NCBI RefSeq assembly: GCF_015351395.1
Contig: NZ_JADKPV010000005.1
Location: 1-64,000, forward strand
Source: Savagea serpentis
GTDB taxonomy: Bacteria; Bacillota; Bacilli; Bacillales_A; Planococcaceae
Length of the DNA stretch: 64,000 bases
Reading direction: 5' to 3'
A model generated the notes under the pieces. That model did not search any database, had not been told where the DNA came from, and saw only the letters and a list, made by a program, of their open reading frames with translations. A program made the translations under genes and the position numbers. Shown piece after piece: positions 25,661-34,486 of the stretch. Numbering within the stretch: position 1 is the stretch's first letter; each line of letters begins with the position of its first letter.

Positions 25661-27406
25661 CTACGATTTTGAAGTGTAGTCACGTTTACGTGGTTTCACT
25701 AATGAAACATCTACATCTTCATACGATAATTTAGGAGCTTCTGGCGTAAATTCAGCGATTGTTGTTTTTAAGAAGTTCTCGTCGTCACGTTCTGGGAATT
25801 CTGGTTTGTAGTGAGCACCACGGCTCTCGTTACGGTTAAGAGCTCCGAGCGTAATAACGCGCGCTAATTGTAACATATTCTTTAACTGACGAGTAAATGT
25901 CGCACCTTGGTTTGACCATTTTTGTGTATCAGTAATGTTAATGTTTTCATAGCGTTCGAGTAATTCTTGAATTTTCACATCTGTAGCTGCAAGGTCTTTG
26001 TTATTACGAACAACTGTAACGTTTTTCGTCATTACTTCACCAAGCTCTTTATGAAGCATGTACGCATTTTCAGTACCGTTCATTGCGAGCGTTGCGTCCC
26101 ATGCCGCTTGTTCTTCTTTAATTGCATTGTCGAATACTGATGATTCAACATCTTCTGCACTCTTATCAAGTCCATTAATGTATTCCACAGCTTTCGGTCC
26201 AGCAACCATTCCACCAAATACAGCAGAAAGTAATGAGTTCGCACCGAGACGGTTCGCACCGTGTTGTGAATAATCAGCTTCACCTGCTGCAAATAATCCA
26301 GGGATATTCGTATGTTGATCGTAGTCTACCCAGAGGCCACCCATTGAGTAGTGGACAGCAGGGAAAATTTTCATCGGAACTTTACGTGGGTCTTCCCCAA
26401 CGAATTTTTCGTAAATTTCCATGATTCCACCGAGTTTAATGTCAAGCTCGTGTGGATCTTTATGTGACAAGTCTAAATAAACCATGTTCTCGCCGTTAAT
26501 ACCGAGCTTTTGGTTTACACAGACGTCGAAAATTTCACGTGTTGCAATGTCACGCGGAACTAAGTTACCGTAGTCAGGATACTTCTCTTCTAAGAAGTAC
26601 CAAGGTTTACCATCTTTATACGTCCAAACACGTCCACCTTCACCACGTGCTGATTCACTCATGAGACGAAGTTTGTCATCTCCTGGAATCGCCGTTGGGT
26701 GAATTTGAATGAACTCACCGTTTGCGTATTTCGCACCTTGTTGGTAAACGATTGAAGCTGCAGAACCTGTATTAATAACAGAGTTCGTTGACTTACCGAA
26801 GATAATACCAGGTCCACCTGTTGCGATAATAACCGCATCTCCACGGAATGATTTAATCTCCATCGTTTTTAAGTTTTGTGCTTTAATTCCTCGACAGACA
26901 CCATCGTTATCAAGAATAACTCCTAAAAACTCCCAATGTTCATACTTTTGAACGAGTCCAGCTACTTCATGTGAACGCACTTGCTCATCTAAAGCATATA
27001 ATAATTGCTGTCCTGTTGTCGCACCAGCGAATGCTGTACGGTGGTGTAAAGTACCTCCGAAACGACGGAAATCAAGTAACCCTTCATTTGTACGGTTAAA
27101 CATAACACCCATACGGTCGAAAAGGTGAATAATTCCAGGTGCAGCATCTGTCATTGCCTTAACAGGTGGTTGGTTCGCTAAGAAGTCTCCACCATATACT
27201 GTATCATCTAAATGGATCGCAGGTGAGTCACCTTCACCCTTCGTGTTAACAGCTCCGTTAATACCGCCTTGGGCACATACGGAGTGTGAACGTTTAACAG
27301 GGACTAAAGAAAACAAGTCAACAGGCATGCCAGCTTCAGCTGATTTAATTGTTGCCATAAGACCTGCAAGACCGCCACCAACGACGATCAATCTACCTTT
27401 TGCCAT
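25661..27406 (-). CDS. sdhA: Succinate dehydrogenase flavoprotein subunit
   Basis: A 581-residue flavoprotein that oxidises succinate to fumarate in the TCA cycle and respiratory chain. The dinucleotide motif VVGGGLAGLMA is at residues 8-18. The covalent FAD histidine is expected at H41 in RSHSVCAQGG, and the active-site region HPTAIPG and ESARGEGGRVW lie near 240-270. The ATG at 27406 has a GAGGAGTG site inside the six extra residues of the longer frame. Length is as in B. subtilis SdhA. Confidence 0.95.
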   Translation of the reverse strand: MAKGRLIVVGGGLAGLMATIKSAEAGMPVDLFSLVPVKRSHSVCAQGGINGAVNTKGEGDSPAIHLDDTVYGGDFLANQPPVKAMTDAAPGIIHLFDRMGVMFNRTNEGLLDFRRFGGTLHHRTAFAGATTGQQLLYALDEQVRSHEVAGLVQKYEHWEFLGVILDNDGVCRGIKAQNLKTMEIKSFRGDAVIIATGGPGIIFGKSTNSVINTGSAASIVYQQGAKYANGEFIQIHPTAIPGDDKLRLMSESARGEGGRVWTYKDGKPWYFLEEKYPDYGNLVPRDIATREIFDVCVNQKLGINGENMVYLDLSHKDPHELDIKLGGIMEIYEKFVGEDPRKVPMKIFPAVHYSMGGLWVDYDQHTNIPGLFAAGEADYSQHGANRLGANSLLSAVFGGMVAGPKAVEYINGLDKSAEDVESSVFDNAIKEEQAAWDATLAMNGTENAYMLHKELGEVMTKNVTVVRNNKDLAATDVKIQELLERYENINITDTQKWSNQGATFTRQLKNMLQLARVITLGALNRNESRGAHYKPEFPERDDENFLKTTIAEFTPEAPKLSYEDVDVSLVKPRKRDYTSKS

Positions 27407-27463
27407 TATTGTTTCACTCCTCAATATTTACATAATCTCAAAATCTGATTTGCATCTAACTGC

Positions 27464-28072
27464 TTACATAAATCCTAAAATCGCACGGATACCAATGAAT
27501 GATAATGCGATGAAAATGAGGATTGATACGTAAGAGAAAATTTGCTGTGAACGTGGAGATTGTGTAATACCCCAAGTTACGAGGAAAGCCCAAATTCCGT
27601 TAGCTAAGTGGAATGTCGCAGCGAGAACTCCTGCAAAGTAGAAAATAACCATTCCAGTAGATTGGAAAATATCAGCCATCATATCGTAGTTCACGTCAAC
27701 ACCAAGTGCCTTTTGGATACGCGTTTGGTAAATGTGCCATGCGATAAAGATCACTAAGAACACTCCCGTTAAACGTTGCAACTTAAACATCCAGTTGCGG
27801 TATGTACCGAAACGACCTGTGTTGTTTTTCGCAGTAAATGCGATGTAAACACCGTAGAATGCGTGGAACATTAATGGGATGTAAATTACTACCCACTCCA
27901 ACACATACAAAAATGGTAAGCTTCCCATGAAATCGGAAGCTGCGTTAAATGCTTCTTCACCACGCGTTGAAAAATAGTTAATGATTAAGTGTTGTGTTAA
28001 AAATAACCCAACTGGAATGACTCCGAGCAGTGAATGAAGACGACGTAAGAAAAAATCTGATTCTCTCGACAA
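27464..28072 (-). CDS. sdhC: Succinate dehydrogenase cytochrome b558 subunit
   Basis: A 202-residue membrane anchor with five predicted helices and conserved histidines for two haem b groups (for example LTQHLIINYF near residue 25, FHAFYG near 70, and IAWHIYQTRIQ near 112). It transfers electrons to menaquinone. It starts with TTG at 28072 behind GGGAGGG; the N-terminus SRESDFFLRRLHSLLGVIPVG matches the Bacillus proteins. It is the first gene of the sdhCAB operon, divergent from yslB. Confidence 0.94.
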   Translation of the reverse strand: MSRESDFFLRRLHSLLGVIPVGLFLTQHLIINYFSTRGEEAFNAASDFMGSLPFLYVLEWVVIYIPLMFHAFYGVYIAFTAKNNTGRFGTYRNWMFKLQRLTGVFLVIFIAWHIYQTRIQKALGVDVNYDMMADIFQSTGMVIFYFAGVLAATFHLANGIWAFLVTWGITQSPRSQQIFSYVSILIFIALSFIGIRAILGFM

Positions 28073-28271
28073 GTCTTTTACCCTCCCTTATAGCTGAAGC
28101 ACGTCAATTTAAAAGTAAACTTTTCCGACGTACTCCTTTCATGTTACAATGTGATTACAATTTCATTGTACTCCTCACTACATAAGAAATCAAGATGTCG
28201 AAAGCTTTTTCAATCGATTCTCAATTACATATGAAGTTGATTTGAAATTTTGGAAAAGGATGGTGAATACT

Positions 28272-28679
28272 TTGGCTAATAATGAAACAGTACGTCCTAC
28301 AAAATTCGGTTACGAACTATTAAGATATCACGTTATTCCAGCTATTTTAGGAAAACACGAAGACGATATCCTCTATTGGGTAGGAAAAGAAATCGCTCGT
28401 GAATTCCCTTTATTTTCACTCCAGGAACTTCCTGATTTTTTCAGAGAAGCCGACTGGGGGAACTTATCTATTGAAAAAGAAAAAAGCGACACTATTGTTT
28501 ACGCATTAACTCGGCCGACGTTAGAAGACTTCGAGCAAGCTTCACACGCTTTAGAAGCTGGATTTCTAGCTGCACAACATGAAGCATTACAAAAAAGAGT
28601 GACGGAATGTTACGCTGAAAAAAACGCTAAAAAACAAGTCATTTTATTTGAGGTGAAATGGGATTCTTCAAATAAATAA
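28272..28679 (+). CDS. yslB: YslB-family conserved protein (DUF2507)
   Basis: A 135-residue soluble protein of unknown function, conserved between uvrC and sdhC in Bacillales. It has the family-like segments FGYELLRYHVIPAILGKHEDDILYWVGKEIA and LTRPTLEDFEQASHALEAGFLAAQ. The TTG at 28272 lies ten bases after AAAAGGA. An upstream TTG at 28242 keeps the frame open but has no ribosome site, so I prefer the shorter form. It reads toward uvrC and shares a terminator with it. Function cannot be inferred. Confidence 0.8.
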   Translation: MANNETVRPTKFGYELLRYHVIPAILGKHEDDILYWVGKEIAREFPLFSLQELPDFFREADWGNLSIEKEKSDTIVYALTRPTLEDFEQASHALEAGFLAAQHEALQKRVTECYAEKNAKKQVILFEVKWDSSNK

Positions 28680-28717
28680 AAAAAGGTCAACGGTGAATAT
28701 TCACTGCTGACCTTTTT
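28680..28717. terminator. Bidirectional terminator, yslB and uvrC
   Basis: AAAAAGGTCA pairs with TGACCTTTTT around an inner GTGAAT/ATTCAC stem. It lies directly after yslB and overlaps the last codons of uvrC; T runs occur on both strands. Confidence 0.75.
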
Positions 28718-30494
28718 CTTTTTCATTCAATGTTGCGAGTAATTTCTCAGCGATTGCTTCGGGTATTTTTAGTTTTCTCAATTCTTCAATCGACGCGTTT
28801 TTAATATGTTCTACGGAACCGAAGTGCATTAACAATCTTCTTTTACGCTGTTCGCCAATTCCCTTCACTTCATCTAATTTAGATTGAAAAGCATGTTGTT
28901 GACGTTTCGCTCTTTGGAACGTAATCGCAAAGCGATGCACTTCATCTTGAATGCGCTGCAATAAATAAAAGGTGTCACTCGTCTTTTTCATTTGAACGAT
29001 GTGCGGTGGATCTCCGAATAACACTTCATTCGTATCATGATCTTCATCCTTCGCTAATCCAAGAATAGGTATAGTTAAACCGAGTTCATCTTCTAACACT
29101 TCTCGCGCAACAGACATTTGCCCTTTCCCACCATCGATGACGATCAAGTCAGGTAATGGTTTCTCCTCTTTTAATAAACGAACGTAACGTCTCCGAACGA
29201 CTTCACGCATAGCACCGTAATCATCATGTGCACTCGCTTCTTTTAAATTATATTTGCGATATTCTTGTCTTCTCGGTTCCCCGTCGACGAAAGAAACCAT
29301 TGCCGAGACAGGATTCGTCCCATGTAAATGAGAATTGTCGAACGCTTCGATGCGCAAAGGGGTTTCAATGCCGAGCAATTCTCCTAAGTGGACACATGCT
29401 CCGACTGTACGCTCGTATTTTCGCTCTACTAATGTTAATTTTTCTCGCAAAGCGACTTGTGCGTTGTCCATCGCTAAATCAAGCATATGTTTTTTCTGTC
29501 CCCGTTGCGGAATATGAACTTTAATGGAGAGTAGTTGGGCGAGTAAATGGTTATCCATTTGTGATGGAATGAGTACTTCTTTCGGTTTCAAATGTTTTCC
29601 ATCATTATAAAACTGACCAATAAATGTTAAAAGTTCCTCTTGTGGTTCTCGATAATAAGGGAAAATCGATACATCTCGTTCAATCAACTTTCCTTGACGC
29701 ACGAAAAATACTTGGACACACATATATTGTTCCGTTACCGCATAACCGAAAATATCTCGATCTGTGAAATCACTCGTTGCCATCTTTTGTTTTTCCATAA
29801 CAGATTCAATATGAGCGATTTGATCACGGTATTCTTTAGCTCGTTCGAACTCTAATTTCTCTGATGCGTCCATCATTTTTTGTTCGAGCTCTTTTTTTAC
29901 ATCTCCATATCCACCTTTTAAAAATCGACTCACTTCTTTAATCATGTCTTCGTAAGTCGTTTCTGGAACGTCATAGACACAAGGCGCAAGGCATTGTCCT
30001 AAATGATAGTATAGACAAACTTGTTTTGGCAAATGACGACATTTTCGAAAAGGATAAATGCGATCGAGTAGTTTTTTTGTTTCTTGTGCTGCATAAGCGT
30101 TCGGATACGGCCCGAAATACTTTCCTCTTCTTTTTTTTATGTTGCGTGTTACGAGTAAACGTGGATATTTTTCATCTGTAATTTGAATATATGGATACGT
30201 CTTATCATCTTTTAACATAATATTGTAGCGCGGGTCATATCTTTTAATTAAATTTAATTCTAAGACGAGTGACTCTATTTCTGTATCTGTCACAATGTAC
30301 TCAAAATCGACAATCTCTTGTACGAGGCGGGCTGTTTTCCCATCATGGCTTCCTGTGAAATAGCTACGTACCCGGTTTTTCAGAACTTTCGCTTTTCCTA
30401 CATAAATGACTTCACCTTTGGAATCCTTCATTAAATAACAACCAGGACGCTCTGGTAAAATCTTTATTTTCTCTTGTAATTGTTCATTCATCAT
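28701..30494 (-). CDS. uvrC: Excinuclease ABC subunit C
   Basis: A 597-residue nucleotide-excision-repair nuclease that makes the two incisions around damage bound by UvrAB. The N-terminal GIY-YIG nuclease domain ([20 protein letters not shown]) is followed by the UvrB-binding UVR motif near residue 200 ([22 protein letters not shown]). The RNase H-like C-terminal nuclease comes next ([18 protein letters not shown], near 382), then a terminal HhH region. Length is standard. It stands downstream of trxA as in B. subtilis. Confidence 0.95.
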   Translation of the reverse strand: MMNEQLQEKIKILPERPGCYLMKDSKGEVIYVGKAKVLKNRVRSYFTGSHDGKTARLVQEIVDFEYIVTDTEIESLVLELNLIKRYDPRYNIMLKDDKTYPYIQITDEKYPRLLVTRNIKKRRGKYFGPYPNAYAAQETKKLLDRIYPFRKCRHLPKQVCLYYHLGQCLAPCVYDVPETTYEDMIKEVSRFLKGGYGDVKKELEQKMMDASEKLEFERAKEYRDQIAHIESVMEKQKMATSDFTDRDIFGYAVTEQYMCVQVFFVRQGKLIERDVSIFPYYREPQEELLTFIGQFYNDGKHLKPKEVLIPSQMDNHLLAQLLSIKVHIPQRGQKKHMLDLAMDNAQVALREKLTLVERKYERTVGACVHLGELLGIETPLRIEAFDNSHLHGTNPVSAMVSFVDGEPRRQEYRKYNLKEASAHDDYGAMREVVRRRYVRLLKEEKPLPDLIVIDGGKGQMSVAREVLEDELGLTIPILGLAKDEDHDTNEVLFGDPPHIVQMKKTSDTFYLLQRIQDEVHRFAITFQRAKRQQHAFQSKLDEVKGIGEQRKRRLLMHFGSVEHIKNASIEELRKLKIPEAIAEKLLATLNEKEKGQQ

Positions 30495-30551
30495 CTCACC
30501 TACTAAAAAGACTAGGCTGCCTTAGGCGACCTAGTCTCATTTTGTTTTATC

Positions 30552-30866
30552 TTATAGGTGCTTTTCGATTAAAGCAACTAATTTTTCTTTCGGGTTGAAA
30601 CCAACTACCTTATCTACTGCTTCACCGTCTTTAAATACGATGAGTGTTGGGATTGACATAACGCCGAATTGTGCTGCTGTTGTTTGGTTGTCATCAACAT
30701 CAACTTTAACAACTTTTGCTTTTCCATCTACTGCGTCAGCTACTTCTTCAAGTACTGGAGCAATCATTTTACAAGGTCCGCACCATGGAGCCCAAAAGTC
30801 TACGAGTACGACACCTTCTGCGATTGATTCTTTAAATGTTGCGTCTGTTGCATTAATAATAGCCAT
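30552..30866 (-). CDS. trxA: Thioredoxin
   Basis: A 104-residue thioredoxin with the redox motif WCGPC at residues 28-32 and the cis-proline region MSIPTL near 72. It reduces cytosolic protein disulfides. The ATG at 30866 has a consensus AAGGAGG site nine bases away; the longer frame to 30905 adds an unlikely tail. A TATAAT element (TGTTATAAT on the minus strand, near 30915) marks a probable promoter. Confidence 0.95.
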   Translation of the reverse strand: MAIINATDATFKESIAEGVVLVDFWAPWCGPCKMIAPVLEEVADAVDGKAKVVKVDVDDNQTTAAQFGVMSIPTLIVFKDGEAVDKVVGFNPKEKLVALIEKHL

Positions 30867-31022
30867 AATTAAAATCCTCCTTAAGATTGTCATTGAACAA
30901 TTCATTCATTTTGAATTATAACAGCTCATACCCCCAGGGGCTAGTTGTTTGCTCAACGTTTATTTCATTTTAAGTATACCATAGGCCTTTTTCTTTGAAT
31001 ATTGTTTTGCCTATTGAGCAAA

Positions 31023-31059
31023 AAATGGGAAACGAATGGATTATTCGTCTCCCATTTTC
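31023..31059 (-). terminator. Terminator after etfA
   Basis: AAAATGGGA pairs with TCCCATTTT and an inner ACGAAT/ATTCGT stem extends it; T run on the minus strand, a few bases past the etfA stop. Confidence 0.8.
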
Positions 31060-31066
31060 CTAATTA

Positions 31067-32035
31067 TTAAATTGCCTTTTTCACTTCTTCAATTAAGATT
31101 GGCATTACATCGAATAAATCTCCGACAATTCCGTAATCTGCAATTTTAAAGATCTCCGCTTCTGGGTCTTTATTGATTGCTACGATAATTTTTGAGTTCG
31201 ACATTCCAGCAACGTGTTGAATTGCTCCAGAAATTCCGACTGCGAAGTAAAGATCAGGTGTTACAACTTTACCCGTTTGACCAATTTGTAATGAGTAGTC
31301 ACAGTATTCAGCGTCACATGCTCCACGTGATGCTCCTACTGCTCCGCCGAGTAATGTTGCAAGTTCTTGAAGTGGTTCGAAACCTTCTTCACCTTTCACA
31401 CCACGTCCACCTGCTACGATTACTTTCGCTTCTGATAAGTCAACACCTTCTGTTGATTTACGTACAACATCTTTAATGACTGAACGTAAGTCCACGATTT
31501 CTGCACTCACTGATTCAGCATCCGCTGATTTGCCTTCGTCTTTTTCAAGTGGCGTAATGTTGTTCGGACGTACTGTAACAAATGTTAATCCGTCATTAAT
31601 TTTCACTTTTTCAAACGCTTTACCTGAATAGATCGGGCGAACGAATACTGCGTCGTCTCCTTCTCCTTCAATTGACGTTACATCTGAAATAAGACCTGCA
31701 TCAATTTTCGTTGCGATTTTCGGTGATAAATCTTTCCCTTGCGCTGTGTGACCCATCACGATTGCGTCTGGTTGCTCTTGTTCATATGCTGCCATGAACG
31801 CTTGGCTATAGCCGTCTGATGTATATTGTGCGAGTTTTGCATCTTCTACAACGAGCACGCGATCTGCGCCATATTGTGCGAGCTCATTCGCATACCCTTT
31901 CACATCGTCACCGATTAAAAGAGCTGTTACTTCTGCTCCACCGCTGATTGTTTTCGCTGCTGCAATCACTTCGAATGATACGTTACGCAATGCATTATCT
32001 TTCACTTCACCTAATACGAGTACTTTTTTAGACAT
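31067..32035 (-). CDS. etfA: Electron transfer flavoprotein alpha subunit
   Basis: A 322-residue ETF alpha subunit. The C-terminal FAD-binding domain is visible as VVAGGRGVKGEEGFE near residue 206, GASRGACDAEYCDYSLQIGQTGKVV near 236-262, and SGAIQHVAGMSNSKIIVAINKDPEAEIF near 270. With EtfB it accepts electrons from the acyl-CoA dehydrogenases of this window. Last gene of the fadR-fadB-etfB-etfA operon. Confidence 0.94.
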   Translation of the reverse strand: MSKKVLVLGEVKDNALRNVSFEVIAAAKTISGGAEVTALLIGDDVKGYANELAQYGADRVLVVEDAKLAQYTSDGYSQAFMAAYEQEQPDAIVMGHTAQGKDLSPKIATKIDAGLISDVTSIEGEGDDAVFVRPIYSGKAFEKVKINDGLTFVTVRPNNITPLEKDEGKSADAESVSAEIVDLRSVIKDVVRKSTEGVDLSEAKVIVAGGRGVKGEEGFEPLQELATLLGGAVGASRGACDAEYCDYSLQIGQTGKVVTPDLYFAVGISGAIQHVAGMSNSKIIVAINKDPEAEIFKIADYGIVGDLFDVMPILIEEVKKAI

Positions 32036-32067
32036 AATGATTCCCTCCTACACGTTTTTATCTATGA

Positions 32068-32841
32068 TTACAATACTTTCGCTTCGTTTTTCAATAATGA
32101 GACGAGTTCAGATACTTGATCTGCAACTTCACCTTCAAGAATTTTACCTGCTTCTTTCGCTGGTGGTAAAAATACTTCAACTGTTTCTGTTTTCGCTTCG
32201 ACATCATCTTCGTCTAAGTCGAGATCATCCAACTCAAGCTCCTCGAGTGGTTTTTTCTTCGCTTTCATAATTCCTGGAAGTGACGGATAACGTGGTTCAT
32301 TCAATCCTTGTTGTGCCGTTACGAGAAGTGGTAATTTCGTTTCAATTGTTTCTGTATCCCCTTCAACATCACGCACGATTGTTACGTCGTCTCCATCTAC
32401 TTTGATGTCTGTAATTGTCGTAATGCAGTTGATGCCGAGCATTTCTGCTACACGTGGTCCTACTTGACCTGAACCACCATCAACCGCTACGTTTCCAGCG
32501 ATGATGAGGTCTACTTCTTGATCTTTCAAGTATGTCGCGATAATTTTAGCGATTGTAAATTCATCCATCACGTCGAGGTCATCTTCTGTGTCGATTAACA
32601 CCGCTTTATCTGCTCCCATTGCGAGCGCTGTACGAAGTTGCTTTTCAGCTTCTTCACTACCGATTGAAAGTGCTGTCACTTCACCACCGTGCTCATCGCG
32701 TAAAACGATTGCTTCCTCTACCGCGTACTCATCGTATGGGTTGATGATAAACTCCGCACCATCTTCGTTAATTTGACCGTCATTGATGACAATTTTTTCC
32801 TCTGTATCGAATGTTCTTTTTACTAAAGCTACAATATTCAT
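32068..32841 (-). CDS. etfB: Electron transfer flavoprotein beta subunit
   Basis: A 257-residue ETF beta subunit with the AMP-binding region AGNVAVDGGSGQVGPRVAEMLG near residue 118 and the recognition-loop region LLVTAQQGLNEPRYPSLPGIMKAKKKPLE near 168-196. It contacts the acyl-CoA dehydrogenases. It precedes etfA by 32 bp. An acidic insert (DDLDLDEDD) near residue 205 is within the family's usual variation. Confidence 0.94.
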   Translation of the reverse strand: MNIVALVKRTFDTEEKIVINDGQINEDGAEFIINPYDEYAVEEAIVLRDEHGGEVTALSIGSEEAEKQLRTALAMGADKAVLIDTEDDLDVMDEFTIAKIIATYLKDQEVDLIIAGNVAVDGGSGQVGPRVAEMLGINCITTITDIKVDGDDVTIVRDVEGDTETIETKLPLLVTAQQGLNEPRYPSLPGIMKAKKKPLEELELDDLDLDEDDVEAKTETVEVFLPPAKEAGKILEGEVADQVSELVSLLKNEAKVL

Positions 32842-32906
32842 AATAGAACCCTCCTGTTCAATATTTAATGCTTAAATTATGATTAACCGTTCATAGCGAA
32901 CGTTAA

Positions 32907-33674
32907 TTAACTAAAATTCGGTTTGCGCTTTTCAATAAAAGCTTGAATACCTTCTTTGGCATCGGCTGTTTCAAACACTTCACTGAATGCTTGTCTTTCA
33001 TTTAAGAAGCCTTCATCTTCTGGCAAAGCGATTGCTTGATGAATAAGTTGCAATGCCGCTTTTGTCGAAGCGGGACTTTTTGATGCCAATTTCTGTGCAA
33101 GTTGAATTGCTTCGTCTACTAAGTTCGCTTCGTCTACTACTTTTGTAACCAGTCCTATTGCATGTGCTGTCTCTCCATTAATTGGTTCAGCTGATAAAAT
33201 CATTTCAACAGCATGTGCTTGACCGACGATACGTGGTAGACGTTGTGTTCCTCCATAGCCTGGAATTAACCCAAGCTGTAACTCTGGCAAGCCTAGTTTG
33301 GCGTCTTTTGTAGACAATCGAATGTGACAACTTAATGCTAACTCCAGACCCCCACCTAAAGCCGCTCCATGAATAGCTGCAATCACTGGTTTTGAAAATG
33401 TTTCAATACGCTTGAATACTTCTTGACCTTTCCTTCCCAGTTCTTCAGCGCCACTCTTGCCATCTAGTTCGGTAAATTCTTTAATATCCGCTCCCGCAGA
33501 GAAAAATCTACCTTCACTATGTAAAATGACTGCCCGGATATTGGAATCGCTTTCAATCTTATTTAAAAGTTGATCAATCTCGCCCACTATCTTCGAGTTC
33601 AAAGCATTTGCTGGAGGATTGTTAAATGTAATGATTGCGATTTCGTTATTAACATCCATTTTTGGTAATACCAT
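32907..33674 (-). CDS. fadB: Enoyl-CoA hydratase
   Basis: A 255-residue crotonase that hydrates trans-2-enoyl-CoA in beta-oxidation. Oxyanion-hole segments FFSAGADIKEFTEL near residue 60 and AIHGAALGGGLELALSCHIRL near 100 are clear, as is LIPGYGGTQRLPR. The ATG at 33674 has an AAGGGGTGATAGG site; the longer frame adds 18 unlikely residues. Order lcfA-fadR-fadB-etfB-etfA equals B. subtilis. It lacks any fused dehydrogenase domain. Confidence 0.92.
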   Translation of the reverse strand: MVLPKMDVNNEIAIITFNNPPANALNSKIVGEIDQLLNKIESDSNIRAVILHSEGRFFSAGADIKEFTELDGKSGAEELGRKGQEVFKRIETFSKPVIAAIHGAALGGGLELALSCHIRLSTKDAKLGLPELQLGLIPGYGGTQRLPRIVGQAHAVEMILSAEPINGETAHAIGLVTKVVDEANLVDEAIQLAQKLASKSPASTKAALQLIHQAIALPEDEGFLNERQAFSEVFETADAKEGIQAFIEKRKPNFS

Positions 33675-33724
33675 CCTATCACCCCTTTTTATGTCATTCA
33701 CTTTACTACAATTTATTATGAGTG

Positions 33725-33762
33725 TCAAAATGATAGTGCGAAAAAATTCGCACTCATTTTGA
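33725..33762. repeat. Strong hairpin between fadR and fadB
   Basis: TCAAAATG and AGTGCGAA pair with TTCGCACT and CATTTTGA, giving two 8-bp stems separated by a two-base bulge. There is no T run after it on either strand, so it is not a standard terminator. It may set the relative mRNA levels of fadR and the genes downstream. Confidence 0.5.
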
Positions 33763-33768
33763 TGCGTG

Positions 33769-34353
33769 TTACTTTTTTAATCCATGAAGAATCAATTGGT
33801 GGACTTCGTCAGTTAAACTGACTAAATCATGTTTTTGACCTGTCATGACCCATGATGTGGATGTTTCATCGATCATTCCAAAAATCGCTTGACGCAATAG
33901 ACGAATGTCGATTGAATCTTTCAATACTCCGTTTTCGATTCCCTCTTTTAAAATATAATCGTAGAGGGAAAGATATTCTCTTAAAATATCGCTAATTTTT
34001 GTTCGTAACGGTTTGCGAGTTTGACGCAACTCTAATTGTGTGACAATCGCTAAATGGTGGTCATTTTGTAAAATCGTATAATGATTTTTTACAAGTTCAT
34101 ACAATTTTTCTTCGGTGGAAATGGGTCGATGTGCAATTTCACGGAGTCTTTCGATAAATACCCCCATCTTCTCTTTAAAAACTGAGATTAAAATATCATC
34201 TTTATTTTTAAAGTATAAATAGATTGTTCCATCCGCTACACCCGCTTGTTTTGCGATCTTTGCAACTTGCGAGCCATGATAGCCATTTTCAGCAATTACA
34301 ATAACTGCTGCATCGATAATTTGCATGTACTTCGGTTTTTCTCTTTTCATCAT
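33769..34353 (-). CDS. fadR: FadR-type TetR regulator of fatty-acid degradation
   Basis: A 194-residue TetR-family repressor with an N-terminal helix-turn-helix at about residues 25-49 (VAKIAKQAGVADGTIYLYFKNKDDIL). In B. subtilis FadR represses beta-oxidation genes and is released by long-chain acyl-CoA. The gene lies in the conserved position between lcfA and fadB. Two FadR boxes and a sigma-A promoter lie directly upstream, so it should autoregulate the fadR-fadB-etfBA unit. The start may be either of two adjacent ATG codons. Confidence 0.9.
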   Translation of the reverse strand: MMKREKPKYMQIIDAAVIVIAENGYHGSQVAKIAKQAGVADGTIYLYFKNKDDILISVFKEKMGVFIERLREIAHRPISTEEKLYELVKNHYTILQNDHHLAIVTQLELRQTRKPLRTKISDILREYLSLYDYILKEGIENGVLKDSIDIRLLRQAIFGMIDETSTSWVMTGQKHDLVSLTDEVHQLILHGLKK

Positions 34354-34390
34354 TCCACCACCTTGCGCCTCTGCTCTCCAAATTCATTTA

Positions 34391-34408
34391 TGAATGAATA
34401 CTCGTTCA
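34391..34408. promoter_or_regulatory. FadR box 1
   Basis: TGAATGAATACTCGTTCA matches 17 of 18 positions of the B. subtilis FadR consensus. It lies in the leader of fadR. Confidence 0.8.
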
Positions 34409-34428
34409 TATTTCGTGCAAAGAAATAG

Positions 34429-34446
34429 TGAATGAACGTTCATTCA
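34429..34446. promoter_or_regulatory. FadR box 2
   Basis: TGAATGAACGTTCATTCA is a perfect palindrome matching 16 of 18 consensus positions. It lies at the expected transcription start of the fadR promoter. Confidence 0.8.
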
Positions 34447-34452
34447 CTATTC

Positions 34453-34481
34453 ATATTACACATTAAATTTTATTTCGTCAA
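34453..34481 (-). promoter_or_regulatory. Sigma-A promoter of fadR-fadB-etfBA
   Basis: TTGACG (34476-34481) and TAATAT (34453-34458) on the minus strand are 17 bp apart, just past the lcfA stop and directly upstream of FadR box 2. Confidence 0.65.
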
Positions 34482-34486
34482 CACTT

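Noticed and set aside
30897-30920. FadR-like box before trxA (ATTCATTCATTTTGAAT)
   Set aside because: Only half-sites in tandem; the palindromic spacing of the FadR box is not met.
30905-30960. Sigma-B promoter before trxA (GGGTAT-like element)
   Set aside because: A -10-like GGGTAT is present but no GTTT-type -35 lies at the right distance.
32883-32907. Small inverted repeat TTAACcGTTC/GAACGTTAA after fadB
   Set aside because: Short, bulged and without a T run; not enough to call a terminator or operator.
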